NCBI GenBank assembly: GCA_963844055.1 | Contig: CAWJMN010000001.1 | Coordinates: 1,302,001-1,366,000 of the forward strand | Origin: CAWJMN01 sp963844055 | GTDB taxonomy: Bacteria > Planctomycetota > Planctomycetia > Pirellulales > Pirellulaceae | Direction: 5' to 3' | Length of the DNA: 64,000 bases | In this document: positions 20,830-29,800 of the stretch, one piece after another | Position numbering within the stretch: position 1 is the stretch's first letter | Layout of the letters: every line of letters begins with the position of its first letter | Made by a program: the position numbers and the translations under genes | The notes under the pieces: model-generated | Databases searched by the model: none | Seen by the model: the letters and a program-made list of their open reading frames with translations, nothing else | What the model was told of the DNA's origin: nothing

Positions 20830-21186
20830 TTAGTAGCGGGCTCGCGAAACGGCGCGGGGGCCGTTTCCGGCTGGACGAGACATGCGTTGGCTAATCGCTG
20901 GGGCCGTTGGAATTTCGAATTCGCCCCCTTCTTCCATAATGACAGCCCCTTCCTCAATCACGGTGGCAGGTGGTGCTCCGTTCATGTTTGTGGCAGGGCT
21001 TGTAGAGGTTACGGTGTCTCCGGCCGGATCAAAGGCCGATCCAACCCGTCCTGCATTAGGAATGGTCCGTTGCCACTTCCCCCCTTGGTACAAGTAATGG
21101 TCGTCGTACGGGGTGCAGCACATTGCACAGCCGCTGAATAACCCGGCAAGCAGTGTAAGACAAACCAAACCCGAAAAACGCGACAT
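20830..21186 (-). CDS. Small lipoprotein
   Basis: A 118-residue protein with a lipoprotein signal peptide: basic start, hydrophobic LVCLTLLAGL, and lipobox LFSGC, with Cys20 as the lipidation site. The mature part is short, low in complexity and acidic in the middle (VIEEGAVIMEEGGEFEIP), with an Arg-rich tail. No domain is recognised. It probably sits on the envelope. Stands alone; the neighbouring transporter gene is on the same strand about 200 bases downstream. Confidence 0.75.
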   Translation of the reverse strand: MSRFSGLVCLTLLAGLFSGCAMCCTPYDDHYLYQGGKWQRTIPNAGRVGSAFDPAGDTVTSTSPATNMNGAPPATVIEEGAVIMEEGGEFEIPTAPAISQRMSRPAGNGPRAVSRARY

Positions 21187-21600
21187 GATACGACCTACCA
21201 GAAATGGGGGACGAAGGCGAAGTCATCGTCCTCTTCATTCGGCAGTCGAGCCTTGGTCACATTAGGCAAAGTTTGCCGATTGTAGTGACTAATTGGAAGT
21301 AGCTAGGCATTTATGGTGGTTTTAGGATAGGGTGCCAATAATTCCTGGGTGGCACCCCAGTAGGCCCCGGGCGAAGGGCATGGTTCTGTGTTTGCATCTT
21401 CAGAGCCGCGAGCGTCAGCGACCGGCCATCCTCTGTGCTAGGCCCGCAACCTGCTGCATTGACAGATCCTGGTTCGCAGGAAGCAAGGCTTGGTGTCCGA
21501 AGCCATGGTTGCGAACGAAAACTCCGTCATGAATGATGGGAAGTGAGTCGGCCAATGGAGCGATGGTAGTTACCTTGGATGGAAGTTGGGCTTTTAAGTA
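21187..21600. other. Intergenic region with repeat copy
   Basis: A 414-base gap between the divergently transcribed lipoprotein gene and the first SUKH gene. It holds one copy of the 27-bp repeat (21399-21425). A possible 66-residue frame here has no codon bias or ribosome-binding site that I can credit. Promoters for both neighbours should lie here, but I cannot place them. Confidence 0.5.
21399..21425 (+). repeat. 27-bp repeat, copy 1
   Basis: Begins TTCAGAGCCGCGAGC and ends AGCGACCGG. It matches the copy at 25047-25073, in inverted orientation, at 25 of 27 positions; the two differences are in the middle (GTC against ATA). Short repeats containing GAGCCGCGAGC and AGCGACCGG are, as I recall, frequent in planctomycete genomes. 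Confidence 0.7.
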
Positions 21601-22245
21601 ATGTCTGCAATCATTGAAAAAATATGTGACGCTCTAGAGCTATGTCGTAGCGCGAAGCCACAGCCGCAGATTTTTGGTTTAGTCTCCCACGAGTTTGTTC
21701 TCAATCCAACGGCAGAACCGTCTACGGTCGCAACGTTTGAGACATCGCACAATATTTGCCTGCCCGACGGCTACCGTGAGTTCATCACAAGAGTAGGGAA
21801 TGGCGGTGCAGGGCCCTATTATGGTGTCTTTAAGCTGGGTGAAATGGATGGTAATTTCGACTATGAACCGTGGAAAGAAAACAATGGCTTTATTGGCATT
21901 CTTTCAGAGCCATTCCCGCATATAAATGCATGGAACGATCTTACGCTGTACCCAGATGAAGAAGCCACTGAAGATGTTTACGAAGCTCAACTTGACGAGT
22001 TCGAAGAAATCTACTGGAACTCCAGCCTCGTAAACGGTGCTATTCCCATCTGTCACCAGGGCTGTGCCCTTCGTAATTGGCTTGTTGTCACCGGTATAGA
22101 AGCTGGCAATGTTTGGGAAGATCGTAGATCTGAGTGGAAAGGCCTTCTCCCGGTGAAAACAAAATCCAAAAGTCGGGTGACGTTTTTAGAATGGTACTAT
22201 GATTGGCTGCAAGACGCGATTGCGATGCTCCCCAAGTCTCCTTAA
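21601..22245 (+). CDS. SUKH (SMI1/KNR4) family protein
   Basis: A 214-residue cytoplasmic protein with the SUKH fold. The typical segment is LPDGYREFITRVGNGGAGPYYGVFKLGE (about residues 58-84), followed by a Trp/Tyr-rich middle and LEEFEEIYWNSSLVNGAIPICHQGC..NWLVVTG. SUKH proteins are best known as immunity proteins against nuclease or deaminase toxins of polymorphic toxin systems, though some have other roles. No toxin is next to it. First gene of a five-gene, same-strand cluster. The start ATG follows the gap containing the repeat; no strong ribosome-binding site is visible. Confidence 0.8.
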   Translation: MSAIIEKICDALELCRSAKPQPQIFGLVSHEFVLNPTAEPSTVATFETSHNICLPDGYREFITRVGNGGAGPYYGVFKLGEMDGNFDYEPWKENNGFIGILSEPFPHINAWNDLTLYPDEEATEDVYEAQLDEFEEIYWNSSLVNGAIPICHQGCALRNWLVVTGIEAGNVWEDRRSEWKGLLPVKTKSKSRVTFLEWYYDWLQDAIAMLPKSP

Positions 22246-22354
22246 GAATCCGGCAGTACAAGGCTGGCAATCAGACGACTACTGGGGCTGTAAATGAGTG
22301 TTTGCTTGCTGCATCTGCGTTGCAATTTGCAACTTCAATCGAAGGGAATCGCCT

Positions 22355-23179
22355 GTGCCTGCGAATGAAAACAATATATGGCAAGTCCCTGCATACTTGC
22401 CATGTCTCCAGCCATCGCTTACCGACGCTGCAATCGCGAATGCAGAAAAGGTTCTTGGGTACAAAATCCCTGAAGAAATGCTGGCACTGCTACGCAAACA
22501 GAATGGTGGTTACATTCGGTATTCATTGCCTGACATGGTTCACGACTCTATCGCGGGCATTGGCCCCCATTTCCCGTCGCTTCTTAACTTTGATTGGGAG
22601 GAAGCACAGGAGTACGTCAGCTTTCCGCTGCAAGGTTTGGTTCCCTTTGATGGTGACGGCCATTGGCATCTCTGCCTTGACTATCGGGAATCTTCCGGGC
22701 GGCCGTCCATTACCTATGTCGATATTGAATGCAACGATTGCCGCCAAATTGCAGCATCGTTTTCCGAATACCTTTTGCTACTTCGGCTTGACGTCAAAAA
22801 CAAGCGTGTTTTTGAAACAGAAGATATTTCGGAGACTCTTAAAGAATTGGGCGTTGCGCTGAGTATCCCCTTTGAGTCCACGGGGAATTGGGATTGTGGA
22901 TATACGACTTATCGGGCAGCACTTGGAAACGTGAGTAGTCCAAGTTGGCTTTGGATTTCACCAAACAAAGTCGTTCGTGGTTTTGTGCGAGAGGATGATT
23001 CGCGGTATGCCGAGCTAAAAGATCGACTGTCGGGCCTAGGGCGTCGTTATCCAGAAGTCTCCGATGATGCTTGGATCGTTAATGTGACGGAAGGGATGGA
23101 ACAAAAGATAGTTGACGCATTTAAGAAGTGCGGTATCTTTTTGCGTCCTTTGAAAGATGTGGTTGACGCGGCGGGGTGA
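22355..23179 (+). CDS. SUKH (SMI1/KNR4) family protein with extra C-terminal domain
   Basis: About 274 residues from GTG 22355 (GAAGGGAA nine bases upstream); an upstream ATG would add a cysteine-rich start with no site. The N-terminal 150 residues are a clear SUKH domain: TDAAIANAEKVLGYKIPEEMLALLRKQNGG, then VPFDGDGHWHLCLDYRES. The C-terminal 100 residues (from about NWDCGYTTYRAAL) are a separate unit I do not recognise. The gene is distinct from the first SUKH gene, with little shared sequence, so the pair is not a recent duplication. Probable immunity protein by family; the partner is unknown. Confidence 0.78.
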   Translation: MPANENNIWQVPAYLPCLQPSLTDAAIANAEKVLGYKIPEEMLALLRKQNGGYIRYSLPDMVHDSIAGIGPHFPSLLNFDWEEAQEYVSFPLQGLVPFDGDGHWHLCLDYRESSGRPSITYVDIECNDCRQIAASFSEYLLLLRLDVKNKRVFETEDISETLKELGVALSIPFESTGNWDCGYTTYRAALGNVSSPSWLWISPNKVVRGFVREDDSRYAELKDRLSGLGRRYPEVSDDAWIVNVTEGMEQKIVDAFKKCGIFLRPLKDVVDAAG

Positions 23180-23288
23180 TTCTCGCTCTGTTTGGATGAT
23201 GCGGGTGTGACGATGTGCTTTGTTCATCGGGTTGACTTGTCGTATGGTTTAATCGGACAAGATAAAAACTGTTTGAGTTAGGTGACCC

Positions 23289-23879
23289 ATGCTTGAATCA
23301 ACCGTGGAAGAGATTGACCCGAATCGGGTGACGCGGTACACGCTTCATCGGAATGGAAAGGTGCTGACGTTTGCAGAGGTGCTTGACCTATGGCAGGCCG
23401 ATGCTGACTTTCGAAGCTACTTCACGCAGTTACTTGCAGGGTCACCGTATGGGGCGTTTCGCTGGGAGACGCCGGGTCTTACGAAGGCGACTGCGCAACG
23501 CCCCTTTGAGTTTGTGCTTCTTAGTTCACCCAGTTTTCAAGGACGGGCGACCGACGCAGATACATTCCAGAGTTTTTTTACAAGCAGCGATGTCAACGCG
23601 GGGATCGTTTCCTTTGCCAGTTTGAAGGGCGATGCCACGCTGATTGTTCCTTCTCCACGAACCAGCGATGATGTGTACGGGCATCTTGCGTCCTTCCTTC
23701 GCAAGGCACCGAAGGTACAAACGGATTCTCTCTGGCAAGTGGTTAGCACCCAGGTCCGTGCAAAGTTGGCAGATAAACCGCTGTGGCTGAGTACCGCAGG
23801 GGGCGGTGTCGCTTGGCTGCACGTGCGAATCGACTCGCGGCCGAAGTACTACGGATATGAGCCGTATCGGATAGCGTAA
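23289..23879 (+). CDS. DUF6940-like protein
   Basis: A 196-residue cytoplasmic protein with the features I know from the DUF6940 family: LSYAEVL-type opening (here LTFAEVLDLWQADADFRSYF), FRWETPGLTKATAQRPFEFVLL, and the C-terminal WLSTAGGGVAWLHVR followed by DSRPKYYGYEPYR. The function is not known. It lies in the same cluster and direction as the two SUKH genes, about 110 bases downstream. Confidence 0.7.
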   Translation: MLESTVEEIDPNRVTRYTLHRNGKVLTFAEVLDLWQADADFRSYFTQLLAGSPYGAFRWETPGLTKATAQRPFEFVLLSSPSFQGRATDADTFQSFFTSSDVNAGIVSFASLKGDATLIVPSPRTSDDVYGHLASFLRKAPKVQTDSLWQVVSTQVRAKLADKPLWLSTAGGGVAWLHVRIDSRPKYYGYEPYRIA

Positions 23880-23952
23880 TTCGTTGAAAGTAGAGAATTG
23901 CTGAGAAGTGTTTGTTATGTCAACGTTGCAGTAGTAGATTTAGAGTGAGGCC

Positions 23953-24435
23953 ATGGACGTTATCGCAGCGACAATCCAAGAGTGGCGAGAGCTAGGGTTT
24001 CACTACGATTGCAACAGCGATCGTCGCGCTTGGACGATTACGGGCTCGGTAGTTGGTCTTGCTCAATTTGCTGATGTCCTACGTCGGTTTGCGTCCAATT
24101 CACAAAATGATGTTCCGCTTGCGCATGATCACCATGGTCCCTACCTCTATCTGAAAATCATGAACGTTCCGGGCGAGCGAGGATTTAATTCCAACGCGAT
24201 CTTTGCTCCACGCCGAGAATTTGACGAGCTTGCTGACCTGATTTGTGCGCGGCTGGCCAGTGCTACACCCGGAGCCACTTTTGAATTCTCGCAGGATTTC
24301 GCGCCTCAATCCGAATATGAGCTTCGGTTGCAGGTTGCTGCGAATGATTTTGATCCCGGGCTTTTCGATCCTTGGGTTCAGCAGAAAATGCGAGAACGAT
24401 CCAGTGGAGTGGCCCCTGAAACTGACGTAAGCTGA
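23953..24435 (+). CDS. Hypothetical protein, possibly immunity-like
   Basis: A 160-residue soluble protein that I do not recognise. It contains a histidine pair before a PY segment (LAHDHHGPYLYLKIM) and an alternating alpha/beta pattern. Small orphan genes next to SUKH genes are often immunity proteins, but that is context only. Starts 73 bases after the DUF6940-like stop; no membrane segments or signal. Confidence 0.55.
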   Translation: MDVIAATIQEWRELGFHYDCNSDRRAWTITGSVVGLAQFADVLRRFASNSQNDVPLAHDHHGPYLYLKIMNVPGERGFNSNAIFAPRREFDELADLICARLASATPGATFEFSQDFAPQSEYELRLQVAANDFDPGLFDPWVQQKMRERSSGVAPETDVS

Positions 24436-24496
24436 GAACCTGCGCCGCCGTCAGAGTGAACCTGGACACCTTCAATTAGAAACGTGAGGCGAAAAG

Positions 24497-24937
24497 GTGC
24501 AAGCTTTCTATCGTGAGACGGTTTTTGTAGGCAATGCGATGGAAGCTCGTGATGTGCGACTACTTTATGAGAATCAGATCGCTGCCGTTTTAGACTTGGC
24601 GGCCAACGAGGTGCCGGCAAGTTTAGGCCGCGATCATATCTATGTTCGCGTGCCGATACTTGACGGGGATGGTAACGCAGACCATGCGCCGGAACTTGCA
24701 ATCGTCACTCTTGTTCATTTGATTCAATCGAGAGTGAAGACACTGGTTGCCTGCAGTGCGGGAATGAGCCGTTCGCCAAGTATTTCTGCGGCGGCAATTG
24801 CCCTTGCTACCCAAAGTTCACTGGAAGAGTGTATTGCCTCCGTCACTTCTCGCGGGCCGAGCGACTTGTCTCCAACACTCTGGAATCATGTCAGAAAGGT
24901 GCACGGCGAAATCTTGCATAAACGGCTGCTTGGGTAA
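24497..24937 (+). CDS. Dual-specificity protein phosphatase
   Basis: A 146-residue protein with the cysteine phosphatase loop C86-S-A-G-M-S-R92 in the context LVACSAGMSRSPSI, and the usual N-terminal DSP strand pattern (FVGNAMEARDVRLLYENQIAAVLDLA). Catalytic Asp candidates lie in VPILDGDGNADHAPE. Proteins with this loop remove phosphate from Ser/Thr/Tyr or related substrates in the cytoplasm. Starts at GTG 24497 behind GAGGCG. Its place as the last gene of the SUKH cluster is noted, but no link is shown. Confidence 0.82.
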   Translation: MQAFYRETVFVGNAMEARDVRLLYENQIAAVLDLAANEVPASLGRDHIYVRVPILDGDGNADHAPELAIVTLVHLIQSRVKTLVACSAGMSRSPSISAAAIALATQSSLEECIASVTSRGPSDLSPTLWNHVRKVHGEILHKRLLG

Positions 24938-25046
24938 AGCGATTGCCGTCGACTGCTCAAATGAAGCGTTATCGCTTTTAATGCCAGACGCGGTTAGCTC
25001 ATTTCTCCCTGAGCGACAATGCTTTTGCAGGAAAGCAAGGGGAGGA

Positions 25047-25073
25047 CCGGTCGCTTATGCTCGCGGCTCTGAA
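25047..25073 (-). repeat. 27-bp repeat, copy 2 (inverted)
   Basis: Read on the minus strand this begins TTCAGAGCCGCGAGC and ends AGCGACCGG, 25 of 27 bases identical to the copy at 21399-21425. The pair faces inward and brackets the five-gene SUKH cluster. Confidence 0.7.
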
Positions 25074-25103
25074 AACGTTTGATGTTTAAGCGTGGTTGCG
25101 GCT

Positions 25104-25874
25104 TTACGAAAGAAGTGACGCTGTGTGGTTTAGCTCGCGCATCCGGCCGCAGATTTGGGGATGGCGTTCTAGTAGAGAGATGATGTACTGCCAGTCGAGC
25201 GATTCCGGGCCGAGCGCTTCAAAAATCGTCTCCAGGTGTTCCCAGTCCTCTTCATCATGGATCTCTAGACGTAGGTCATCGCGATCTAGCTTGGCGGGAA
25301 CCGGCAAAAACTTCAGATGAAACAGCTCGCTGTGCGAACGAATGAAGCTCGTGGGCGTTTGGCGATCTTCGGCCGTCTTGGCAAATCGTTCTGCTCGTAG
25401 GATCGCTTCGCTGCGGAGCCATTCGGCAAAAATGCCTAGCCGAGCATGCATCACCGAATGTCCACTCTTGAGGCAGAACGTGGCATAGTCGCACCCCTTA
25501 TCATCGAGGGCCGTTGTCACCAGCCGATCAATAAGCATGGGATCGATAAGCGGGCTCCCCACGCTCATGCGAACGACGCTATAGCAAGGGAATTGCCGTA
25601 CAACATCGGCATAACGTTCGAGTGGATCTTGTCCACTGGAAACAATGACGGGAACGTCACGAGGCACCAAGGCTGAGAGGCTGCGCGAGAGTGGGTCGCT
25701 ACCTGCCAATACGACAACTTGATCGAAACGGTGCGCTTCGGTCGCGCGACGAACGACCCATTCCAAAAGGGGCTTGCCACCAAACCGACGCCGGCCGATC
25801 CCCGCCAACGGAGACTTGAGAGAGAGTCCCGTGATGGCTGGCAAAACTTCAACAACGCCTAGAGACGTAAACAT
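25104..25874 (-). CDS. Cytidylyltransferase-like nucleotidyltransferase (SpsF-like)
   Basis: About 256 residues from ATG 25874, which has an excellent AGGAGGGGCAAGG site; a longer in-frame start lacks one. The protein has the nucleotidyltransferase fold in the style of SpsF or CMP-sugar synthases: IGRRRFGGKPLLEWVVRR (sugar/NTP handling), DQVVVLAGSD, VIVSSGQDPLERYADV, and DLRLEIHDEEDW near the end. The first helix region lacks the perfect R.GS.R.P.K motif, so activity on a given sugar is unproven. Likely activates a sugar for polysaccharide synthesis. Next to an ArnT-like glycosyltransferase on the same strand. Confidence 0.72.
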   Translation of the reverse strand: MFTSLGVVEVLPAITGLSLKSPLAGIGRRRFGGKPLLEWVVRRATEAHRFDQVVVLAGSDPLSRSLSALVPRDVPVIVSSGQDPLERYADVVRQFPCYSVVRMSVGSPLIDPMLIDRLVTTALDDKGCDYATFCLKSGHSVMHARLGIFAEWLRSEAILRAERFAKTAEDRQTPTSFIRSHSELFHLKFLPVPAKLDRDDLRLEIHDEEDWEHLETIFEALGPESLDWQYIISLLERHPQICGRMRELNHTASLLS

Positions 25875-26087
25875 CCTTGCCCCTCCTAAACAGAGAGCGA
25901 TGCAAAATCCAAGCTTTGGCCGCCAGACCAAAACCTCTTGCTAGAAGAGAATCTAATCTTCGCGCAGGGCGATGGTCAAGCAACAGCTTGGTACTTCGAT
26001 GCTAGCAAGAGCGAGTGTTGATCGCCAATCTAAACGAATTGTTAAGTGAGTCTTAATAGCAAGTTATCAAGTGGCATTAATGGCCAG

Positions 26088-27846
26088 CTATCGACGCAGC
26101 ATGTCGCCCGTCATTGGTTTTGACGTCACTTGTGCGGTGCGCAGCTTGGCTGCGGCGTTTCCTAGGATCAAAACTTGCTCGTTCTGGTAGAAGTCGTAAG
26201 CGCGAGCGATCGGCTCCACTGGCGAATTGGCCTCGGCAGAAATCTTTTCCCAAGTCGTTTCCGGAATCACCAGATAAGCAGGTTCCTGTTGGCTAAGGAA
26301 CCGGTTGACCGAGTGTGGATCGGAAATGCGCTGGATCTTGGCACCGAGATAGTAGACCAAGCTGGGCTGCGGATAATCGTAAACGCTAACGTTGCTTTGC
26401 GACTCGAAGGAGTGCAGTCCCGATTGTTCAGCGAGCGAGCGAGGGGCCTTCAATTGGTCGACCGCCATCACCGGAAAGGCCGCGATCAGGCCGACAAACG
26501 CCGTGGAAGTCATGCCCAGCCAAACCAGGGCCTGGGTTCGCTTTTGTTGCCAGTAGAGCCACATGCAGACGGCCGCACCGACCATCGGAACAAGGCCAAT
26601 CACCCAGTAGGGTGCTAGGCCGGTTAGGATGCGGACCTTCGCTCCAGGAATCGTCACTCCGCCTCCGGCAACCGCAAACCCAACCGAAGTGGCAATGCCA
26701 ACCAGCAGCAACGAAAGCCACGAGAGGGTCAGGATCGCTGGAGAAACTTCTAGCTGACGCAACCGCCAGCGGTCTAGCGTTCGGCCGGTAAGAATCGCCA
26801 GCATGGGATACATCGGAAAGACATAGTGCGTGAACTTGGTTGCTGACAGCGAGAAGAAGACGACGAAGGCCACGCTCCAAATCAGTAGCACGCGATACGC
26901 GTCACGATGCTCAGCAACTTCGGCCGTGGTGGGATTAGACTTGGTAACGTCGGTCAGTGGGCCAACGGGCATGCGACTAAACGACAAGCGAAACGCTTGA
27001 TAGAAGGTTACCAGGATGCACAAACACCAAGGTGCGAAGAAAATGCAAAGCCCCACCAGTTGATAGTAGATAGGGCCTGACTTGCCGTGCATGGGAGTCG
27101 TAAAGCGGTGCAGGTTGTGCGTTCCCCAGAACTCGCTAAGGAATGCACCTTGGCTGCGCTCATGAATTAGGACATACCAAGGGACCACAACGGCAGCCAG
27201 CAACAAAAGTCCGGCAACCAGTTGCCAGCGGATCAAGCGGCGGAACGATCCCTCCCAAATCAGGAAGAGACCGACAATGCCCGCAGGCAGCGCAACGCCG
27301 ATCGGGCCCTTGGTCAGGATGGCAAAGCCCGTAAGGACACCAAACCCAAGGAGCCAATGATCGTGTCCCGCTTTCCATGACCACCAAAATATGGCGAGTG
27401 CAGCCAGCGTGAAGAGGACCAACGGCATGTCGGGCGTTGCGGCGTGTGCTTGCAAACAGAACTCAACACAGGTCGCCAAGGCAACGCTGGCAAGAATGCC
27501 TGTTGCGTGGCTGAACATCGAGCGAGCCAGTTCGTACGTTAACAGCAGGACGCCTAGTCCGCAGACGACGGATGGAAGCCGAGCAGAAAACTCGCTAACG
27601 CCAAAGACCGAGTAGGAGGCAAGCTGAAGCCAATAGATCATGATTGGCTTTTCAGAAAACAGCTCGCCATTGAAACGTGGCTCAAGCCAGTCGTTGCGAT
27701 GGTACATGTCGGCCGAGGCTTGGCAGTAAAACCCTTCATCGATATCCCACAGGCTGTGTGCGCCGAGGTTCGGAAGGGCTGTGCCTGCTAAAAGTGCTGA
27801 GCAGCAACAGGTAAGCAAATAGACGGCTATTTAAAAATGCGGACAT
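26088..27846 (-). CDS. ArnT-like glycosyltransferase (GT39), frameshifted near the start
   Basis: About 576 residues with ten or so membrane segments and the ArnT/PMT family pattern: GAHSLWDIDEGFYCQASADMYHRNDWLEPRFNGELFSEKPIMIYWLQLA. The acidic D-x-D in LWDIDEG is the catalytic site. Such enzymes transfer a sugar from a polyprenyl phosphate carrier, usually to lipid A or proteins. The frame opening at TTG 27818 has no ribosome-binding site and lacks its first membrane helix. From ATG 27846 the other frame reads MSAFLNSRLFAYLLLLSTF, then one surplus base in A4 (27790-27793) leads into ...LAGTALPNLGAHSLWDIDEG. I take 27846 as the true start and the break as a single-base insertion. Confidence 0.72.
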
Positions 27847-28082
27847 GCAAAGTTCGCTAGGGGCTCTGGGGGCCAGGATTGTTGGGCATCGCGCAATCGC
27901 GAAGGGACTTCGCAGGAAGTTTACGGGGGAGGGATCGGATCGACCAAGAGCAGTTGCCGAGCTGAGCAGCCCTAGTAACCCCTTTGCCTTGCAGGAATTG
28001 GTGGAATCGTTTAGTTAATACCCACTCTTGATAGCGCTTCTAGGTTTTGCGGGCCAGAGTAATCGGCCTGGGGAATTCGGCC

Positions 28083-28697
28083 ATGTTTTCAGCAAAGCAG
28101 ATCACCGATTGGCACCGCACTTTGGTTGTTCGTTGGCATCAGCAAGAAGTCGCCAGCGACGGCGAAGGCTTTTTGCATTTGGTTAGCGAGCAATTTCGGT
28201 TTAACTTTTTGCTATGGCACGAGGAAGACATCGCCCGCAGCCGGGATGTTTCCGACTCCCAAATTGCGACTGTGAAGCGGGCTATCGACAAATACAACCA
28301 GCAGCGGAACGACCATATCGAAAAGCTGGACGACTGGATCACCGAGGAGCTCGCCCGAAAAAACATCGTGCCGACGGCTGGGGCCCGCCAAAATACCGAG
28401 ACACCCGGCAGCGTGATCGACCGGCTTTCCATCTTGGCTTTGCGAATCTTTCACCTGGAAGAGCAGCGGGACCGGGCTGATGCTACGGAAGACCATCGCG
28501 AAAACGTGGCGAAGAAGCTGGCCATCGCCTACGCCCAGCATGTGGACCTGAGTCGCGGGCTGGAAGAACTGAAGGAAGATTTGCTGGCCGGCGTGAAGAG
28601 GCACAAAACCTACCGCCAGCTAAAGATGTACAATGATCCAACAATGAATCCGTACTTGTACGCTGCTCGTAATCGTGGCACGGAAATCGCAACTTAG
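28083..28697 (+). CDS. DUF4254 protein
   Basis: About 204 residues from ATG 28083, preceded by GGGGAATTCGGCC; an in-frame start at 28047 is weaker. A soluble helical protein with the pattern of the DUF4254 family: ITDWHRTLV...FLHLVSEQFRFNFLLWHEEDIAR, then TPGSVIDRLSILALRIFHLEEQ. Some DUF4254 genes lie by lipopolysaccharide or heptose-transfer genes; here the neighbours are a glycosyltransferase and a nucleotidyltransferase on the other strand. Function unknown. Confidence 0.78.
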   Translation: MFSAKQITDWHRTLVVRWHQQEVASDGEGFLHLVSEQFRFNFLLWHEEDIARSRDVSDSQIATVKRAIDKYNQQRNDHIEKLDDWITEELARKNIVPTAGARQNTETPGSVIDRLSILALRIFHLEEQRDRADATEDHRENVAKKLAIAYAQHVDLSRGLEELKEDLLAGVKRHKTYRQLKMYNDPTMNPYLYAARNRGTEIAT

Positions 28698-28711
28698 GTG
28701 ATGAATCGAAC

Positions 28712-29791
28712 ATGGCTGAATCCTCTTCCGGCAGCGTCGTAACGGGAAACTCTCGGCGACATTTTGCAAGCGACAATTACTCTGGCATTTGCCCTGAGGC
28801 CTGGAAGGCGATGGCGGAAGCCAACACCGGGCATGTGTCGAGCTATGGCGAAGATGGCTGGACCTCGCGAGCGGCCGACTTGCTGCGCGAATTGTTTGAA
28901 GTGGAGTGCGAAGTCTTTTTTGCCTTCAATGGAACGGCCGCTAACTCGCTGGCGCTGGCATCGCTTTGTCAGTCGTACCACAGCATTGTTTGCCATGAGC
29001 TGGCCCATGTCGAAACCGATGAGTGCGGCGCACCCGAATTCTTTTCCAACGGGTCGAAGATCTTGTTGGTGCCTGGCGAAGGGGGACGGATGTCTCCGCA
29101 GGGGGTGTCTGCTGTGGTGCAAAAGCGAACGGACATCCACTTTCCCAAGCCACGCGTGCTAAGCATCACGCAAGCAACCGAAGTGGGGACCGTTTATTCG
29201 ATTGCACAGCTGCAAGAACTTCATGAAGTCGCGCGGCGGCATCAGTTGCGGGTGCATATGGATGGTTCCCGGTTTTCTAACGCGGTGGCGGCGCTGGGGG
29301 TCGCACCGAAAGAGATCACCTGGAAAGTGGGCGTCGATGTGTTGTGCTTTGGCGGCACAAAGAACGGCATGGCCGTCGGCGAAGCGATTGTGTTTTTCAA
29401 TCGAGAGCTGGCGCACGAATTTGCCTATCGCTGCAAGCAGGCGGGGCAATTGGCTTCGAAGATGCGGTATCTGGCTGCGCCTTGGGTTGGCGTTTTAGAA
29501 AGTGGTGCTTGGCTAAAGCACGCGAAACATGCGAACGCGATGGCAGAGTACCTAGAGCAAAAGCTGTTGCAGATTCCTGGGCTGCGTTTTTTATCGACGC
29601 GGCAAGTGAACTCGGTCTTTGTCGACCTTCCTCCGGCTGCTGCAACGGCGCTGCGAGCCAAGGGCTGGAAGTTCTACACGTTCATCGGCGCCAACGGCGC
29701 TCGCCTGATGTGTTCTTGGGATACGCAGCCTGCCGACGTGGATGCGTTGGTGGCCGATCTGGCGGAGGCCGTGAAAGCATCGGCGGCCTAA
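28712..29791 (+). CDS. ltaE: Low-specificity threonine aldolase
   Basis: A 359-residue PLP enzyme. FASDNYSGICPEAWKAM, FFAFNGTAANSLAL (cofactor loop) and HMDGSRF are typical of the threonine aldolase family, and the Schiff-base lysine is K217 in FGGTKNGMAVGEAIVF. It splits L-threonine and allo-threonine into glycine and acetaldehyde. Starts 14 bases after the DUF4254 stop, so the two are probably cotranscribed. Convergent with the groES-like gene nine bases away. The final ten residues are Ala-rich. Confidence 0.88.
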   Translation: MAESSSGSVVTGNSRRHFASDNYSGICPEAWKAMAEANTGHVSSYGEDGWTSRAADLLRELFEVECEVFFAFNGTAANSLALASLCQSYHSIVCHELAHVETDECGAPEFFSNGSKILLVPGEGGRMSPQGVSAVVQKRTDIHFPKPRVLSITQATEVGTVYSIAQLQELHEVARRHQLRVHMDGSRFSNAVAALGVAPKEITWKVGVDVLCFGGTKNGMAVGEAIVFFNRELAHEFAYRCKQAGQLASKMRYLAAPWVGVLESGAWLKHAKHANAMAEYLEQKLLQIPGLRFLSTRQVNSVFVDLPPAAATALRAKGWKFYTFIGANGARLMCSWDTQPADVDALVADLAEAVKASAA

Positions 29792-29800
29792 AAACTTGGA

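Noticed and set aside
21332..21532. A 66-residue frame over the 27-bp repeat
   Set aside because: Carries the repeat, has no ribosome-binding site and no protein-like composition.
22203..22862. A 219-residue frame overlapping the second SUKH gene
   Set aside because: The other frame has a clear SUKH domain; this one is basic and without a pattern.
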